Part shown: positions 40,612-49,608 of the stretch, piece by piece
How positions within the stretch are numbered: the stretch's first letter is position 1
Layout of the letters: each line of letters begins with the position of its first letter
Origin: Streptomyces olivochromogenes
Lineage (GTDB): Bacteria > Actinomycetota > Actinomycetes > Streptomycetales > Streptomycetaceae
DNA length: 64,000 nucleotides
Reading direction: 5' to 3'
Assembly (NCBI RefSeq): GCF_021538895.1
Contig: NZ_JADDRL010000012.1
Coordinates: forward strand, 61,395-125,394
Notes under the pieces: model-generated
Database searches by the model: none
The model's input: only the letters and a program-made list of their open reading frames with translations
What the model was told of the DNA's origin: nothing
Program-made: the position numbers and the translations under genes

Positions 40612-42207
40612 ATGGACATGCTGTGGAGTGGCTGGGGCGACCCGGCCAAGGCGGCACCGCTGCCCGAGACGGTGATCGGGCTGCTGCGCGATCTGCTCGG
40701 CGTCAAGCCCCGCAGTGCCGAACCGCTCCGGCTGGAGGAGATCGCCGTCCCCGCCACGCCGCTCGACGCCGCGGTGCTCCAGGAGCTGTCCGCCGCCGTC
40801 GGCGACGAGGCTCACGTCCGTACGGACGCGGAGACCCGGGTCCGGCACACCCGCGGCAAGTCCACGCCCGACCTCCTGCGCATCCGGGTCGGAGACGTCG
40901 CCGACACCCCGGCGGCCGTCGTCCTGCCGGCCACGCACGACGAGGTCCTGGCCGTCCTGCGGGTCTGCGCCCGATACGGGCTCGGCGCCGTCCCGTTCGG
41001 CGGCGGCACCTCCGTCGTCGGCGGCCTGGCCCCCGAGCGGCGCGGCCCCTTCGTCGCCCTCGACCTGCGCCGCATGGACCAGCTGGTCGAGGTCGACCCG
41101 GTCTCGCGCACCGCCACCCTGCAGCCCGGCCTGCGCGCCCCCGAGGCCGAGCGCCTCCTGGCCGAACACGGCTTCACGCTCGGCCACTTCCCGCAGTCCT
41201 ACGAGTGGGCCACCATCGGCGGCTTCGCCGCGGCCCGCTCCAGCGGACAGGCCTCCGCCGGATACGGGCGCTTCGACGAGATGGTGCTGGGCCTCACCGT
41301 CGCCACGCCCGAGGGCACCCTGGAGGTCGGCCGCGCCCCGCGCTCCGCCGCCGGCCCGGACCTGCGCCAGCTGATCCTCGGCTCCGAGGGCGCGTTCGGC
41401 GTGATCACCTCGGTCACCGTCCGCGTCCGCCCCCAGCCGCGGGTCCGCCGGTACGAAGGGTGGCGCTTCGCCTCCTTCGAGGAGGGCGGCGCCGCCCTGC
41501 GCCGGCTCGCCCAGGACGGACCGCGCCCGACGGTGCTGCGCCTGTCCGACGAGACCGAGACGCTGATCGGCCTCGCCCAGCCCGACGCGATCGGAGCCGA
41601 CGGAGCGCAGCAGAACGCCGGCTGCCTCGCGATCGTCGGGTTCGAGGGCACCGAGGAGGACACCGCCCGGGGCGGGGAGGCGGCCGCCGCCGTGCTGCGC
41701 GAGGGCGGCGGCACGTTCGCGGGAGACGAGCCCGGCGAGCGCTGGGCGCACGGCCGCTACTCGGCGCCGTACCTGCGGGACGCCCTGCTGGACGCGGGCG
41801 CGTTCGCCGAGACGCTGGAGACGGCCGCGTTCTGGTCGCGCATCCCCGAGCTGTACTCCGGGGTCCGCACGGCCCTGACCACCGCCCTCACCGACGCGGG
41901 CACACCGCCGCTGGTCATGTGCCACATCTCCCACGTCTACGAGAACGGCGCCTCGCTGTACTTCACCGTGGTCAGCGCCCAGGGCGACGACCCGGTCGCC
42001 CACTGGGCCCCGGCCAAGCAGGCGGCCAACGAGGCGATCCTCGCCGCGGGCGGCACGATCAGCCATCATCACGGTGTGGGCACGGACCACCGCGACTGGT
42101 ACGTCCGCGAGGTCGGCGCCCTGGGCGTCGAGGCCCTCCGGGCGGTCAAGCGGCGGCTGGACCCGGACGGTCTCCTCAACCCGGGCGTCCTGCTGCCCAC
42201 CGACTGA
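40612..42207 (+). CDS. FAD-linked oxidase, alkyl-DHAP-synthase (AGPS)-like
   Basis: A 531-residue protein of the vanillyl-alcohol-oxidase/p-cresol-methylhydroxylase flavoprotein fold. The FAD domain has VVLPATHDEVLAVLRVCARYG, VPFGGGTSVVGG, FPQSYEWATIGGFAAARSSG and ILGSEGAFGVIT. The cap domain ends with the active-site GTISHHHGVGTDH and LDPDGLLNPG. The histidine triplet and YEWATIGG are characteristic of alkylglycerone-phosphate synthase, which swaps the acyl group of acyl-DHAP for a fatty alcohol in ether-lipid synthesis; D-lactate dehydrogenases are close alternatives. Neighbouring glpD (DHAP-producing) and a lipid-kinase gene support a lipid role. ATG 40612 has AGGA at good spacing; ATG 40597 is possible. 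Confidence 0.85.
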   Translation: MDMLWSGWGDPAKAAPLPETVIGLLRDLLGVKPRSAEPLRLEEIAVPATPLDAAVLQELSAAVGDEAHVRTDAETRVRHTRGKSTPDLLRIRVGDVADTPAAVVLPATHDEVLAVLRVCARYGLGAVPFGGGTSVVGGLAPERRGPFVALDLRRMDQLVEVDPVSRTATLQPGLRAPEAERLLAEHGFTLGHFPQSYEWATIGGFAAARSSGQASAGYGRFDEMVLGLTVATPEGTLEVGRAPRSAAGPDLRQLILGSEGAFGVITSVTVRVRPQPRVRRYEGWRFASFEEGGAALRRLAQDGPRPTVLRLSDETETLIGLAQPDAIGADGAQQNAGCLAIVGFEGTEEDTARGGEAAAAVLREGGGTFAGDEPGERWAHGRYSAPYLRDALLDAGAFAETLETAAFWSRIPELYSGVRTALTTALTDAGTPPLVMCHISHVYENGASLYFTVVSAQGDDPVAHWAPAKQAANEAILAAGGTISHHHGVGTDHRDWYVREVGALGVEALRAVKRRLDPDGLLNPGVLLPTD

Positions 42208-42298
42208 CCCGCTCGACCACCCTGCCCCGCCCCCCGCACCACCCGTTCACACTGCCCCAGTACACCGATTCCCGTATCCCGCCCCCGGAGGCTCATCC

Positions 42299-43180
42299 AT
42301 GCGACAGTTCACCGCCGTCGTCAACCCCACCGCGGGCGGATCCAGCGCGGCCGCCGCGCTGCTCCAGGTGGCGCGCGTCCTGCGGGAGGCCGGGGCCGAG
42401 CTGGAGACGGAGTACAGCCGCAGCCTGGCGCACGCCCAGGACATCGCCCGCGACGCGGGGGAGCGGGGGCGGGTGGTCCTCGCGGTCGGCGGTGACGGCA
42501 TCACCGGCGGTATCGGCGGCGCGCTGAGCGGCACCGACACCGTGTTCGGCATCGTCCCGGCCGGCCGGGGCAACGACTTCGCCCGGGCGCTGGAGCTGCC
42601 TTCCGACCCCGACGCCCTGGCCCGGATCCTGCTCGACGGGGAGCCGCGCCCCGTCGACACCATCGAGGTGCGGTCGGCCGTCCACGACGGGACGGTCGTC
42701 CTCGGCAGCGTGTACGCGGGCGTCGACGCGGTGGCCAACCGTCACGCCAACCACGCCCGACTGCTCAAGGGCGCCGCCTCCTACTACGCGGGCGGACTGC
42801 GTGCCGTGACCACATGGCGCCCGGCTGACTACCGGGTCACCGTCGACGGCGAGGAGCACGCGGTGCGCGGCTACACGGTCGTGGCCGCCAACTCCGCCTA
42901 CTACGGCTCCGGCCGGATGATCGCCCCCGGGGCCCGTGTGGACGACGGCCTGCTGGAGGTCGTGATGATCCGCGACGCTCCCCGCCATCTGTTCTTCGCC
43001 ATGATGAACGAGCTCAAGTCGGGCACCCATGTGGCGCGCCCCGAGGTGCTCGTCCTCCAGGGACGCGAGATCCGTATCGAGGCCGACCGGCCGGTGCCCT
43101 ACGGCGCCGACGGCGAGGTGGACGCCGTCCTCCCCGTCACGGTGAAGGTCCTGCCCGGCGCGCTGAAGGCGCTGTACTGA
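42299..43180 (+). CDS. Diacylglycerol kinase-like lipid kinase
   Basis: A 293-residue member of the DAGK/YegS lipid-kinase family. The catalytic-domain signature appears as FTAVVNPTAGGSS at the N-terminus, the nucleotide-binding GGDG in VVLAVGGDGITGGI, and FGIVPAGRGNDFARAL. The C-terminal beta-sandwich has APGARVDDGLLEVVMIRDAPR. Such enzymes phosphorylate diacylglycerol or related lipids to recycle them into phospholipid synthesis. ATG 42299 follows GGAGG and rules out the longer shadow frame. It lies 91 bp after the AGPS-like gene on the same strand, probably in the same operon. Confidence 0.92.
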   Translation: MRQFTAVVNPTAGGSSAAAALLQVARVLREAGAELETEYSRSLAHAQDIARDAGERGRVVLAVGGDGITGGIGGALSGTDTVFGIVPAGRGNDFARALELPSDPDALARILLDGEPRPVDTIEVRSAVHDGTVVLGSVYAGVDAVANRHANHARLLKGAASYYAGGLRAVTTWRPADYRVTVDGEEHAVRGYTVVAANSAYYGSGRMIAPGARVDDGLLEVVMIRDAPRHLFFAMMNELKSGTHVARPEVLVLQGREIRIEADRPVPYGADGEVDAVLPVTVKVLPGALKALY

Positions 43181-43268
43181 CGGACGGCAGCGGGCCGGCG
43201 CCGCCGTTACCGGGCCGGTCGCGCGGAGACCCGCTGACCGGGCACCCTCGCCCCACGGAAGCACCGCG

Positions 43269-44531
43269 TCACGACGTCTCGGCCCGCAGGACAGGAGGTC
43301 CGAGGTACTGGCACGCGAGCAGCGCCACCCCGAGATCGGTGCGGCGCTCGTGGACCGACTGGCCCATCGCCTCCTCGGCCTTGCTGATCCGGTACTGCAC
43401 CGTGTTCTTGTGCAGGATCTGCCGATGGGCGGTCGCGGTGTAACTGCACCCGGTCGCGAGGAAGATCTGCACCGTCTCCCGCAGCAGCGCGCAGTGGTCG
43501 TCGTCGGTGGCCAGTTCGCCGAGGACACTCCACACCCAGGCCCGCAGTTCGTCGATGTCCTGGCACATCAGGGCGACCGGGGCGACCCGGCTGTACAGGG
43601 TGACCCGGTGGCCCGGCGCGGCGGCCAGCGCCATGTCCCGCGCGCGCAGCGCCTGCCGGTGCGTACGCCGGAAGCCGTCGATGCCGTACTCGACATCGCC
43701 CGCGCACACGCGTACGGACCGATCGCCGTCCTCGGCCGTGTCCGCCAGCAGCTGCCAGGGCACCTCGCGGCGCCCGCCCAGCGGCAGCCAGGCCCAGGCG
43801 AGGGCCTCGTCGCGGGCCACGAACAGCGGCCCGGAGCACAGGTCCAGGGCCGCCACCAGCATGCCGATGAGGCGGTCGAGCCGGGACATCGCCGCCCGGC
43901 CGTGGGACCGCTCCGGGACCCACAGCACCAGGCCCACATGGTGCTGCCGGAGCCGGTAGCCCAGGACCGACTCGGTCAGTTCGGGGTCCACCTGCTCGCC
44001 GACGAGGATCTCCCGCACCCGGCCGGTGCGGGCGGCGGCCTGGCTCATCAGCCACAGATTGCGCTCGCCCTGGTACGCCTCGACGACCTGTTCGCTGATC
44101 CTGTCGATGTAGCCGAAGCTCACGTCCAGCAGGCGGCGGTTGACCCCGGAGAAGGCCTCCTCGTCGGGGCATTCGTGGTCCAGTTCGTCGAGACACCAGC
44201 GCAGAAAACGCAAGTGCCCGATCCGGTACGCGCGCACCAGCGCGCTCATCGCGATGTCCCGCTGCGCGAGCCGGCGGGCGTATTCCAATGCCGCCACGGG
44301 GGCTTCCGTATTCCGCACCGCGACACCGTGCTCGAGGATGTGCAGCAGGGTGACGACATTCTCCGAAACACTCGACCGCAGCAGGCCCAGGACGGCCGTG
44401 TCGCCTCTGAGCTGCGGGACCCTGGCGAGGATATGCCGTGAGACATCCCGGCTGACCTCCGCGGAACGCGCTCCCAGCACCGTTGCCAGAACCGACAGAC
44501 GCTTTTCCACCTCGGCGCCGCTGACAGCCAT
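43269..44531 (-). CDS. PucR-family transcriptional regulator
   Basis: A 420-residue PucR/CdaR-type regulator. Residues 1-170 are a helical N-terminal domain of the RsbR-like type, the middle part (about 180-310) is the GGDEF-like CdaR domain, and the C-terminus carries the PucR helix-turn-helix: LRETVQIFLATGCSYTATAHRQILHKNTVQYRISKAEE. It diverges from the acyl-CoA dehydrogenase operon with 215 bp between starts, so it probably activates that operon when its substrate is present. ATG 44531 is preferred; an upstream extension to 44597 is arginine-rich and unlikely. Confidence 0.9.
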   Translation of the reverse strand: MAVSGAEVEKRLSVLATVLGARSAEVSRDVSRHILARVPQLRGDTAVLGLLRSSVSENVVTLLHILEHGVAVRNTEAPVAALEYARRLAQRDIAMSALVRAYRIGHLRFLRWCLDELDHECPDEEAFSGVNRRLLDVSFGYIDRISEQVVEAYQGERNLWLMSQAAARTGRVREILVGEQVDPELTESVLGYRLRQHHVGLVLWVPERSHGRAAMSRLDRLIGMLVAALDLCSGPLFVARDEALAWAWLPLGGRREVPWQLLADTAEDGDRSVRVCAGDVEYGIDGFRRTHRQALRARDMALAAAPGHRVTLYSRVAPVALMCQDIDELRAWVWSVLGELATDDDHCALLRETVQIFLATGCSYTATAHRQILHKNTVQYRISKAEEAMGQSVHERRTDLGVALLACQYLGPPVLRAETS

Positions 44532-44746
44532 GACTTCACCGTAACGCCGCACCCGGACACCGGCAGCGGCACGGGCCCGAACGGTCCGTGCCCGCACGGC
44601 GACCGCACGTGCTTCGGTTCCCGCGCACGACAGCCGCCGGAAATCTCGTGTCCCGTGCCCGATGGATTGCGTTCCGCCGCTTCCTAACGTGTCACCGAGG
44701 GGGCTTCACGGACCCGGGAGGGGAACCAGGAAGGAGCGTTGGACGG

Positions 44747-46024
44747 ATGAACGCGATGAGCCACGACACGCTGATGCCCATCGACCTCACCACCGTCGGG
44801 CCCGGCAACGGGCACCCGGTCATCCAGCCCCCGGTGCTGGGCGATTCCGAGCACACGGACTACTACCTGCTGAACGAACTCCTGGACGACGAGCAGCAGG
44901 CACTGCGCCAGAAGGTCCGCGACTTCATGGACAACGAGGTCACTCCGATCATCAACCCGTACTGGGAGCGGGCGGAGTTCCCGCACGTACTCGTTCCGGG
45001 CCTCGCGCGCCTCGGCATCAACGGCTTCCAGATCCGGGGGAACGGCTGCCCCGGGATGAGCAACGTGACGGCCGGCATGGTGATCCTCGAACTGGCCCGC
45101 GGCGATCTGAGCATCTCCACCTTCTGCGGGGTGCACTCGGCGCTCGCCATGATGTCGATAGCTCTGCTCGGCTCGGAGGAGCAGAAGCAGCGCTTCCTGC
45201 CGCCGATGGCGCGCCTGGAGAAGATCGGCGCTTTCGGTCTGACCGAACCCGCGCACGGCACGGACGTCGTCAAGCTGGAGACCACCTCTCGCCGCGACGG
45301 CGATTCCTACATCCTCAACGGCCACAAGAGGTGGATCGGCAACGCGACCTTCGCCGACTACGTGATCATCTGGGCCCGCGGCGAGGACGGCCACGTCGGC
45401 GGCTATGTCGTCGAGAAGGGCACCCCGGGCTACGAGGCCGAGTTCATCGCCGGGAAGACGGCGCTGCGCTGTGTGCAGAACGCACAGATCAGCCTCACCG
45501 ACGTCCGCGTGCCCGCCGAGAACAAGCTGGCCAACGTCCACACCTTCCGGGACACCGAGAAGGTCCTGCTGGCCTCGCGCTTCTGCGTGGCCTGGGAGGC
45601 GATCGGAGCCGCCGTCGCCGGCTACGAGACCGCGCTGGCCTACGCCAAGCAGCGCAAGCAGTTCGGGATTCCGCTGGCCGCGTTCCAGCTCATCCAGTAC
45701 CGGCTGTCCCGCATGCTGGCCGACATCACCGACATGCTGTGCATGCAGTACCGGCTCAGCCAGCTGATGGACGAGGGCAAGATCAACATGCCCCGGGTCG
45801 CCCTGGCCAAGATGCACTACACCGAGCGCGCCCGGGCGATCCTCGCCGACGCCCGCGACATGCTCGGCGGCAACGGGATCCTGCTCGACTACCACGTCGC
45901 CCGGCACCTGTGCGACATCGAGGCGATCGACACGTACGAGGGCACCGACACCGTGCAGGCGCTGATCGTCGGCCGCGACATCACCGGCTACAACGCCTTC
46001 GTGCCGATGGCTCCCGGCCAGTGA
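44747..46024 (+). CDS. Acyl-CoA dehydrogenase (glutaryl-CoA-dehydrogenase-like subfamily)
   Basis: A 425-residue FAD enzyme of the acyl-CoA dehydrogenase family. The FAD/substrate strand FGLTEPAHGTDV, DSYILNGHKRWIGNA, KQRKQFGIPLAAFQLIQYRL, and the catalytic glutamate within IDTYEGTDTVQALIVGRDITG are visible. The last motif and overall layout are close to glutaryl-CoA dehydrogenase, but the segment DLSISTFCGVHSAL lacks the arginine that binds the second carboxylate in that enzyme, so the substrate may be another acyl-CoA. ATG 44747 follows AAGGAGCG. It leads a three-gene operon with a CoA-transferase and an enoyl-CoA hydratase, together a plausible acid-catabolism route. Confidence 0.88.
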   Translation: MNAMSHDTLMPIDLTTVGPGNGHPVIQPPVLGDSEHTDYYLLNELLDDEQQALRQKVRDFMDNEVTPIINPYWERAEFPHVLVPGLARLGINGFQIRGNGCPGMSNVTAGMVILELARGDLSISTFCGVHSALAMMSIALLGSEEQKQRFLPPMARLEKIGAFGLTEPAHGTDVVKLETTSRRDGDSYILNGHKRWIGNATFADYVIIWARGEDGHVGGYVVEKGTPGYEAEFIAGKTALRCVQNAQISLTDVRVPAENKLANVHTFRDTEKVLLASRFCVAWEAIGAAVAGYETALAYAKQRKQFGIPLAAFQLIQYRLSRMLADITDMLCMQYRLSQLMDEGKINMPRVALAKMHYTERARAILADARDMLGGNGILLDYHVARHLCDIEAIDTYEGTDTVQALIVGRDITGYNAFVPMAPGQ

Positions 46025-46034
46025 GGCAGCGATC

Positions 46035-47261
46035 ATGGACGACACACCACTGCTGCAGGGGCTGCACGTCGCCGACCTCGCCAGTTTCATCGCCGGGCCC
46101 GCCGCGGCCGCCGTGCTCGGCGACTTCGGCGCCGACGTCGTCAAGGTGGAACCACCGAACGTGGGCGACACCTACCGGGCCCTGAGCCGCATCCCGCCCA
46201 ACCCCCAGGTCGAGGGGATCAACTACCCCTGGCAGCTGGACAACCGCAACAAGCGCAGCATCGCCCTCAACCTCAAGGCACCCGGCGCCAGGCCCGTGCT
46301 GGAGAGCCTGGTGCGGTGGGCCGACGTGCTGATCACCAACTTCCCGCCGCACACGCGCGCGAAGCTGGGCGTGGAGTACGAGACGCTCGCTGCCCTCAAT
46401 CCCCGGCTGATCTACGCCGATGTCACCGGCTTCGGCGAGGAAGGTCCGGACGCGCATCTGCCCGGCTTCGACGTCACGGCGTTCTGGGCGCGCAGCGGCC
46501 TGATGGACCTGACCCGGCAACGGGACGTGCCGCCGGCGATGAACGTGTTCGGGTCGGGCGATCACGCGACCGCGATCACCCTGTTCGGCGGGATCATGAC
46601 CGCGCTGTACCGGCGGGAGAGGACCGGCCGGGGTGCGCGCGTCACGGCGTCGCTGCTCGCCGAGGGCGCCTGGGCGGCGAGCATGTGGCTGCAGGCCGTA
46701 CTGGTCGGCGGGAAGGCCCCGCGCCCCCTCGACCGGTCCGACCCGCCCAACGCGCTGGGGAACATGTACCGCACGGCGGACGACCGGTGGCTCGTCCTCG
46801 TCTTCGTCAACGAGGACAAGCAGGTCCCGCTCTTCCTCAAGGCCATCGGCCATCCCGAGGCGGCGGAGAACCCGCGCTACGCCGACTCCCCGAGCCGCCG
46901 CGCCCATGCCGCCGAGATCGTCACCCTGCTGGACAAGACGTTCGCGGCGCGCACCCTGGCCGAGTGGCGCGAGGTGCTCGACACCGCGGGCCTGACGTAC
47001 GGAGTCGTCCAGACCCTCGAAGAGTGCGCCCAGGACCCGCAGCTCCTCGCCAACCGCGTGTTCGTGCCCATCGACGACGGCAGTGACGAGCCGCACCTGA
47101 CCGTCGACAGCCCCGTCCGGCTGGACCAGGAGCCGAAGGTCCACCCGAGCCCGGCCCCCGACCTGGGCGAACACACCGAGTCCGTGCTCCACGACCTCGG
47201 CTTCGACGCCGCCGCGATCGAGGAGCTGCGCGCCGCCGAGGCCATCCCGCCACCACGGTGA
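46035..47261 (+). CDS. CoA-transferase family III (CaiB/BaiF-like)
   Basis: A 408-residue family III CoA-transferase, which moves CoA between carboxylic acids through an aspartyl-CoA intermediate. The N-terminal signature is VADLASFIAGPAAAAVLGDFGADVVKVEPP, the CoA-binding segment is NRNKRSIALNL, and the catalytic aspartate lies in PGFDVTAFWARSG. The C-terminal domain includes ADDRWLVLVFVNEDK and PLDRSDPPNALGNMY. It starts 10 bp after the acyl-CoA dehydrogenase stop. It would activate an acid to its CoA thioester for the adjoining dehydrogenase, as succinyl-CoA:glutarate CoA-transferase does for glutarate (inference). Confidence 0.92.
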   Translation: MDDTPLLQGLHVADLASFIAGPAAAAVLGDFGADVVKVEPPNVGDTYRALSRIPPNPQVEGINYPWQLDNRNKRSIALNLKAPGARPVLESLVRWADVLITNFPPHTRAKLGVEYETLAALNPRLIYADVTGFGEEGPDAHLPGFDVTAFWARSGLMDLTRQRDVPPAMNVFGSGDHATAITLFGGIMTALYRRERTGRGARVTASLLAEGAWAASMWLQAVLVGGKAPRPLDRSDPPNALGNMYRTADDRWLVLVFVNEDKQVPLFLKAIGHPEAAENPRYADSPSRRAHAAEIVTLLDKTFAARTLAEWREVLDTAGLTYGVVQTLEECAQDPQLLANRVFVPIDDGSDEPHLTVDSPVRLDQEPKVHPSPAPDLGEHTESVLHDLGFDAAAIEELRAAEAIPPPR

Positions 47262-47349
47262 CACCCGGCCCGCAGTCCGCAACCACCGCCCGGAACCCAG
47301 GAAACCCGATACCCGCAACCTCGGAACCCCGCAACAAGGAGCAATCGTC

Positions 47350-48135
47350 ATGCCAGACACCGCTTCCCCCAACGCGCCCACCGTGCGGACCATGGAGCAC
47401 GAAGGCATCTTCGTGATCACCATCGACCGTCCGGAGAAGCGCAACGCCATCGACGGCGCCACCGCCCGGGCGCTGGACGCGGCCTTCGACCTGCTCGACG
47501 CCCGCGAAGACCTCCTGATCGGCATCCTCACGGGCGCCGGCGGGGTCTTCAGCGCCGGAATGGACCTGAAGGCGTTCGCGGCCGGGGACAGCCCCGTCAT
47601 ATCCGGCCGGGGCTTCGCGGGGCTCACCCGCCATTCCCTGCGCACCCCGCTCATCGCCGCCGTCGAGGGCTGGGCGCTGGGCGGCGGCACCGAGATGGCC
47701 CTCGCGTGCGACCTGATCGTGGCGTCCCGCGAGGCCACCTTCGGCCTCACCGAGGTCACCTTCGGCCTGGTCCCGCCCGAAGGGGGCATCGTCCGCCTGC
47801 CGGAGCGCATACCGCGCAACATCGCGCTGGAGATCCTCCTCACCGGCGACCCGCTGTCGGCCGCGCGCGCCGAACAGTTCGGCCTGGTCAACCACCTCAC
47901 CGAACCCGGCGAGACGCTGGACCGCGCCATGGAGCTCGCCCAGCGCATCGCGCGCAACGCCCCGCTGTCGATCGCGGCCGTCAAGCGCGCCGTGATGGAG
48001 AGGACCGCCTTCGACGACCGGGACGCCTTCCGCCAGCAGGACCCGATCGTCGCTTCCGTCCTGCAGTCGCACGACGCGAAGGAAGGTGCCCAGGCCTTCA
48101 CGGAGAGGCGCGAACCGCACTGGCAGGGCCGCTGA
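47350..48135 (+). CDS. Enoyl-CoA hydratase/isomerase (crotonase family)
   Basis: A 261-residue crotonase-fold protein. The substrate-binding start FVITIDRPEKRNAID, the oxyanion-hole regions FSAGMDLKAFA and AVEGWALGGGTEMALACDLIVAS, and the glutamate-bearing FGLTEVTFGLVPPEGG are present. Of the two usual hydratase glutamates, the one in GLTEV is visible; the other position in GGGTEMA carries a glutamate as well. It would hydrate the 2-enoyl-CoA product of the upstream dehydrogenase. AAGGAG precedes ATG 47350. It is the last gene of the catabolic operon. Confidence 0.92.
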   Translation: MPDTASPNAPTVRTMEHEGIFVITIDRPEKRNAIDGATARALDAAFDLLDAREDLLIGILTGAGGVFSAGMDLKAFAAGDSPVISGRGFAGLTRHSLRTPLIAAVEGWALGGGTEMALACDLIVASREATFGLTEVTFGLVPPEGGIVRLPERIPRNIALEILLTGDPLSAARAEQFGLVNHLTEPGETLDRAMELAQRIARNAPLSIAAVKRAVMERTAFDDRDAFRQQDPIVASVLQSHDAKEGAQAFTERREPHWQGR

Positions 48136-48240
48136 GCACGCCTCGGCGCGGGCGGCGCGGGCGGTCAGGGCCCCCGGCGGAAGGCGGCCGCGGGTTGCAG
48201 GCCGCGTGCTGGGGGCGTTGTCTGGAACTGCACCGAAAAT

Positions 48241-48260
48241 CACCGGCGGCGGAGCCGGTG
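48241..48260. terminator. Hairpin after the enoyl-CoA hydratase operon
   Basis: CACCGGC at 48241-48247 pairs exactly with GCCGGTG at 48254-48260 around a six-base loop. It lies in the 236-bp gap between the hydratase and formaldehyde dehydrogenase genes. No U-tract follows. It may terminate the upstream operon. The rest of this gap is G/C-rich and otherwise featureless apart from the next ribosome-binding site. Confidence 0.4.
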
Positions 48261-48371
48261 CGCCCGGCCCGCGGCACTGGTCCAGTCCCACTGCTGCCGC
48301 CCGTGCCGCCCCGCCGGCGTCCGGCCGTCCGTCGCCGCCGTCATGCAAGTTTGACGCGGAGGTGACCCCGA

Positions 48372-49526
48372 GTGAAAGCGGTCGTCTACGAAGAACCGTT
48401 CAGTGTGACCGTGAAGGACGTCGCGGATCCCAAGATCCAGCACCCCAACGACGTGATCGTGCGGGTCACGTCAACCGCCATTTGCGGTTCGGACCTGCAC
48501 ATGTATGAGGGCCGCACGGCGGCCCAGTCGGGCATCGTCTTCGGACACGAGAACCTCGGCATCATCGAGGAGACGGGTCCCGGCGTGGCCTCCCTGTCGA
48601 AGGGGGACCGCGTCGTGATGCCGTTCAACGTCGCCTGCGGATTCTGCAAGAACTGCCTCGCCGGCAAGACGGGCTTCTGTCTGACCGTCAACCCCGGCTT
48701 CGCGGGCGGTGCCTACGGATACGTGGCGATGGGCCCGTACACCGGTGGCCAGGCGGAGCATCTGCGCGTGCCGTTCGCCGACTTCAACTGCCTGAAGCTG
48801 CCGCCGGGCGAGGAGTTCGAGACCGATTTCGTGCTGCTCGCCGACATCTTCCCCACCGGCTACCACGGTTGTGAGCTCGCCCAGGTCTCCCCGGGCGAGA
48901 GCGTGGCCGTCTTCGGCGCCGGACCGGTGGGACTCATGGCCGCCTACTCGGCGCTGCTGCGCGGGGCGTCCAAGGTGTTCTCCGTCGACCGCGTGCCCGA
49001 GCGGCTCGCCAAGGCGGAGGAGATCGGCGCGATCCCCATCGATTTCACCAAGGGGGACCCGGCCGAGCAGATCAAGGCACAGACCGGAGGCGAGGGCACG
49101 GACAAGGGCGTGGACGCCGTCGGCTACCAGGCCCAGTCGCACAAGGACATCAGCCACGAGGAACCCGCCGTGGTCCTCAACACGCTCGTCGAGACGGTAC
49201 GTCCGACCGGCATGCTCGGCATACCGGGTTTGTACGTACCCTCCGACCCGGGCGGCCCCGACGAACACGCCAAGCACGGCCAACTGCTGGTCTCCATCGG
49301 CAGGATGTTCGAGAAGGGCCAGCAGATGGGCACTGGTCAGTGCAACGTCAAGCGGTACAACCGCCAGCTGCGTGACCTGATCACCGCCGGGCGGGCCAAG
49401 CCCAGCTTCGTGGTGTCCCACGAACTGCCGCTGGACCAGGCGCCGTTGGCATACGAGAAGTTCGACAAGCGGATCGAGGGCTACACCAAGGTCGTACTGC
49501 ACCCCGGACACGCCCTGGCGGCGTGA
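48372..49526 (+). CDS. fdhA: Glutathione-independent formaldehyde dehydrogenase-type zinc alcohol dehydrogenase
   Basis: A 384-residue zinc medium-chain dehydrogenase. Catalytic zinc ligands lie in AICGSDLHMYEG and FGHENLGIIEE; structural zinc cysteines are in ACGFCKNCLAGKTGFC; the cofactor loop is VAVFGAGPVGLMA. The stretch NPGFAGGAYGYVAMGPYTGG, the long insert and VKRYNRQLRDLI are hallmarks of the glutathione-independent formaldehyde dehydrogenase group (Pseudomonas putida type), which oxidises or dismutates aldehydes with tightly bound NAD. GTG 48372 follows GGAGGTGA. The physiological substrate could also be another small aldehyde. Confidence 0.88.
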   Translation: MKAVVYEEPFSVTVKDVADPKIQHPNDVIVRVTSTAICGSDLHMYEGRTAAQSGIVFGHENLGIIEETGPGVASLSKGDRVVMPFNVACGFCKNCLAGKTGFCLTVNPGFAGGAYGYVAMGPYTGGQAEHLRVPFADFNCLKLPPGEEFETDFVLLADIFPTGYHGCELAQVSPGESVAVFGAGPVGLMAAYSALLRGASKVFSVDRVPERLAKAEEIGAIPIDFTKGDPAEQIKAQTGGEGTDKGVDAVGYQAQSHKDISHEEPAVVLNTLVETVRPTGMLGIPGLYVPSDPGGPDEHAKHGQLLVSIGRMFEKGQQMGTGQCNVKRYNRQLRDLITAGRAKPSFVVSHELPLDQAPLAYEKFDKRIEGYTKVVLHPGHALAA

Positions 49527-49608
49527 CGGACCCGGGCGCCGCCCGCACCCGCGGGCGGCGTCGGCGGGTCCCGCCCGGACCGGACCGCACCGGAAGGTGG
49601 GCGCCACC

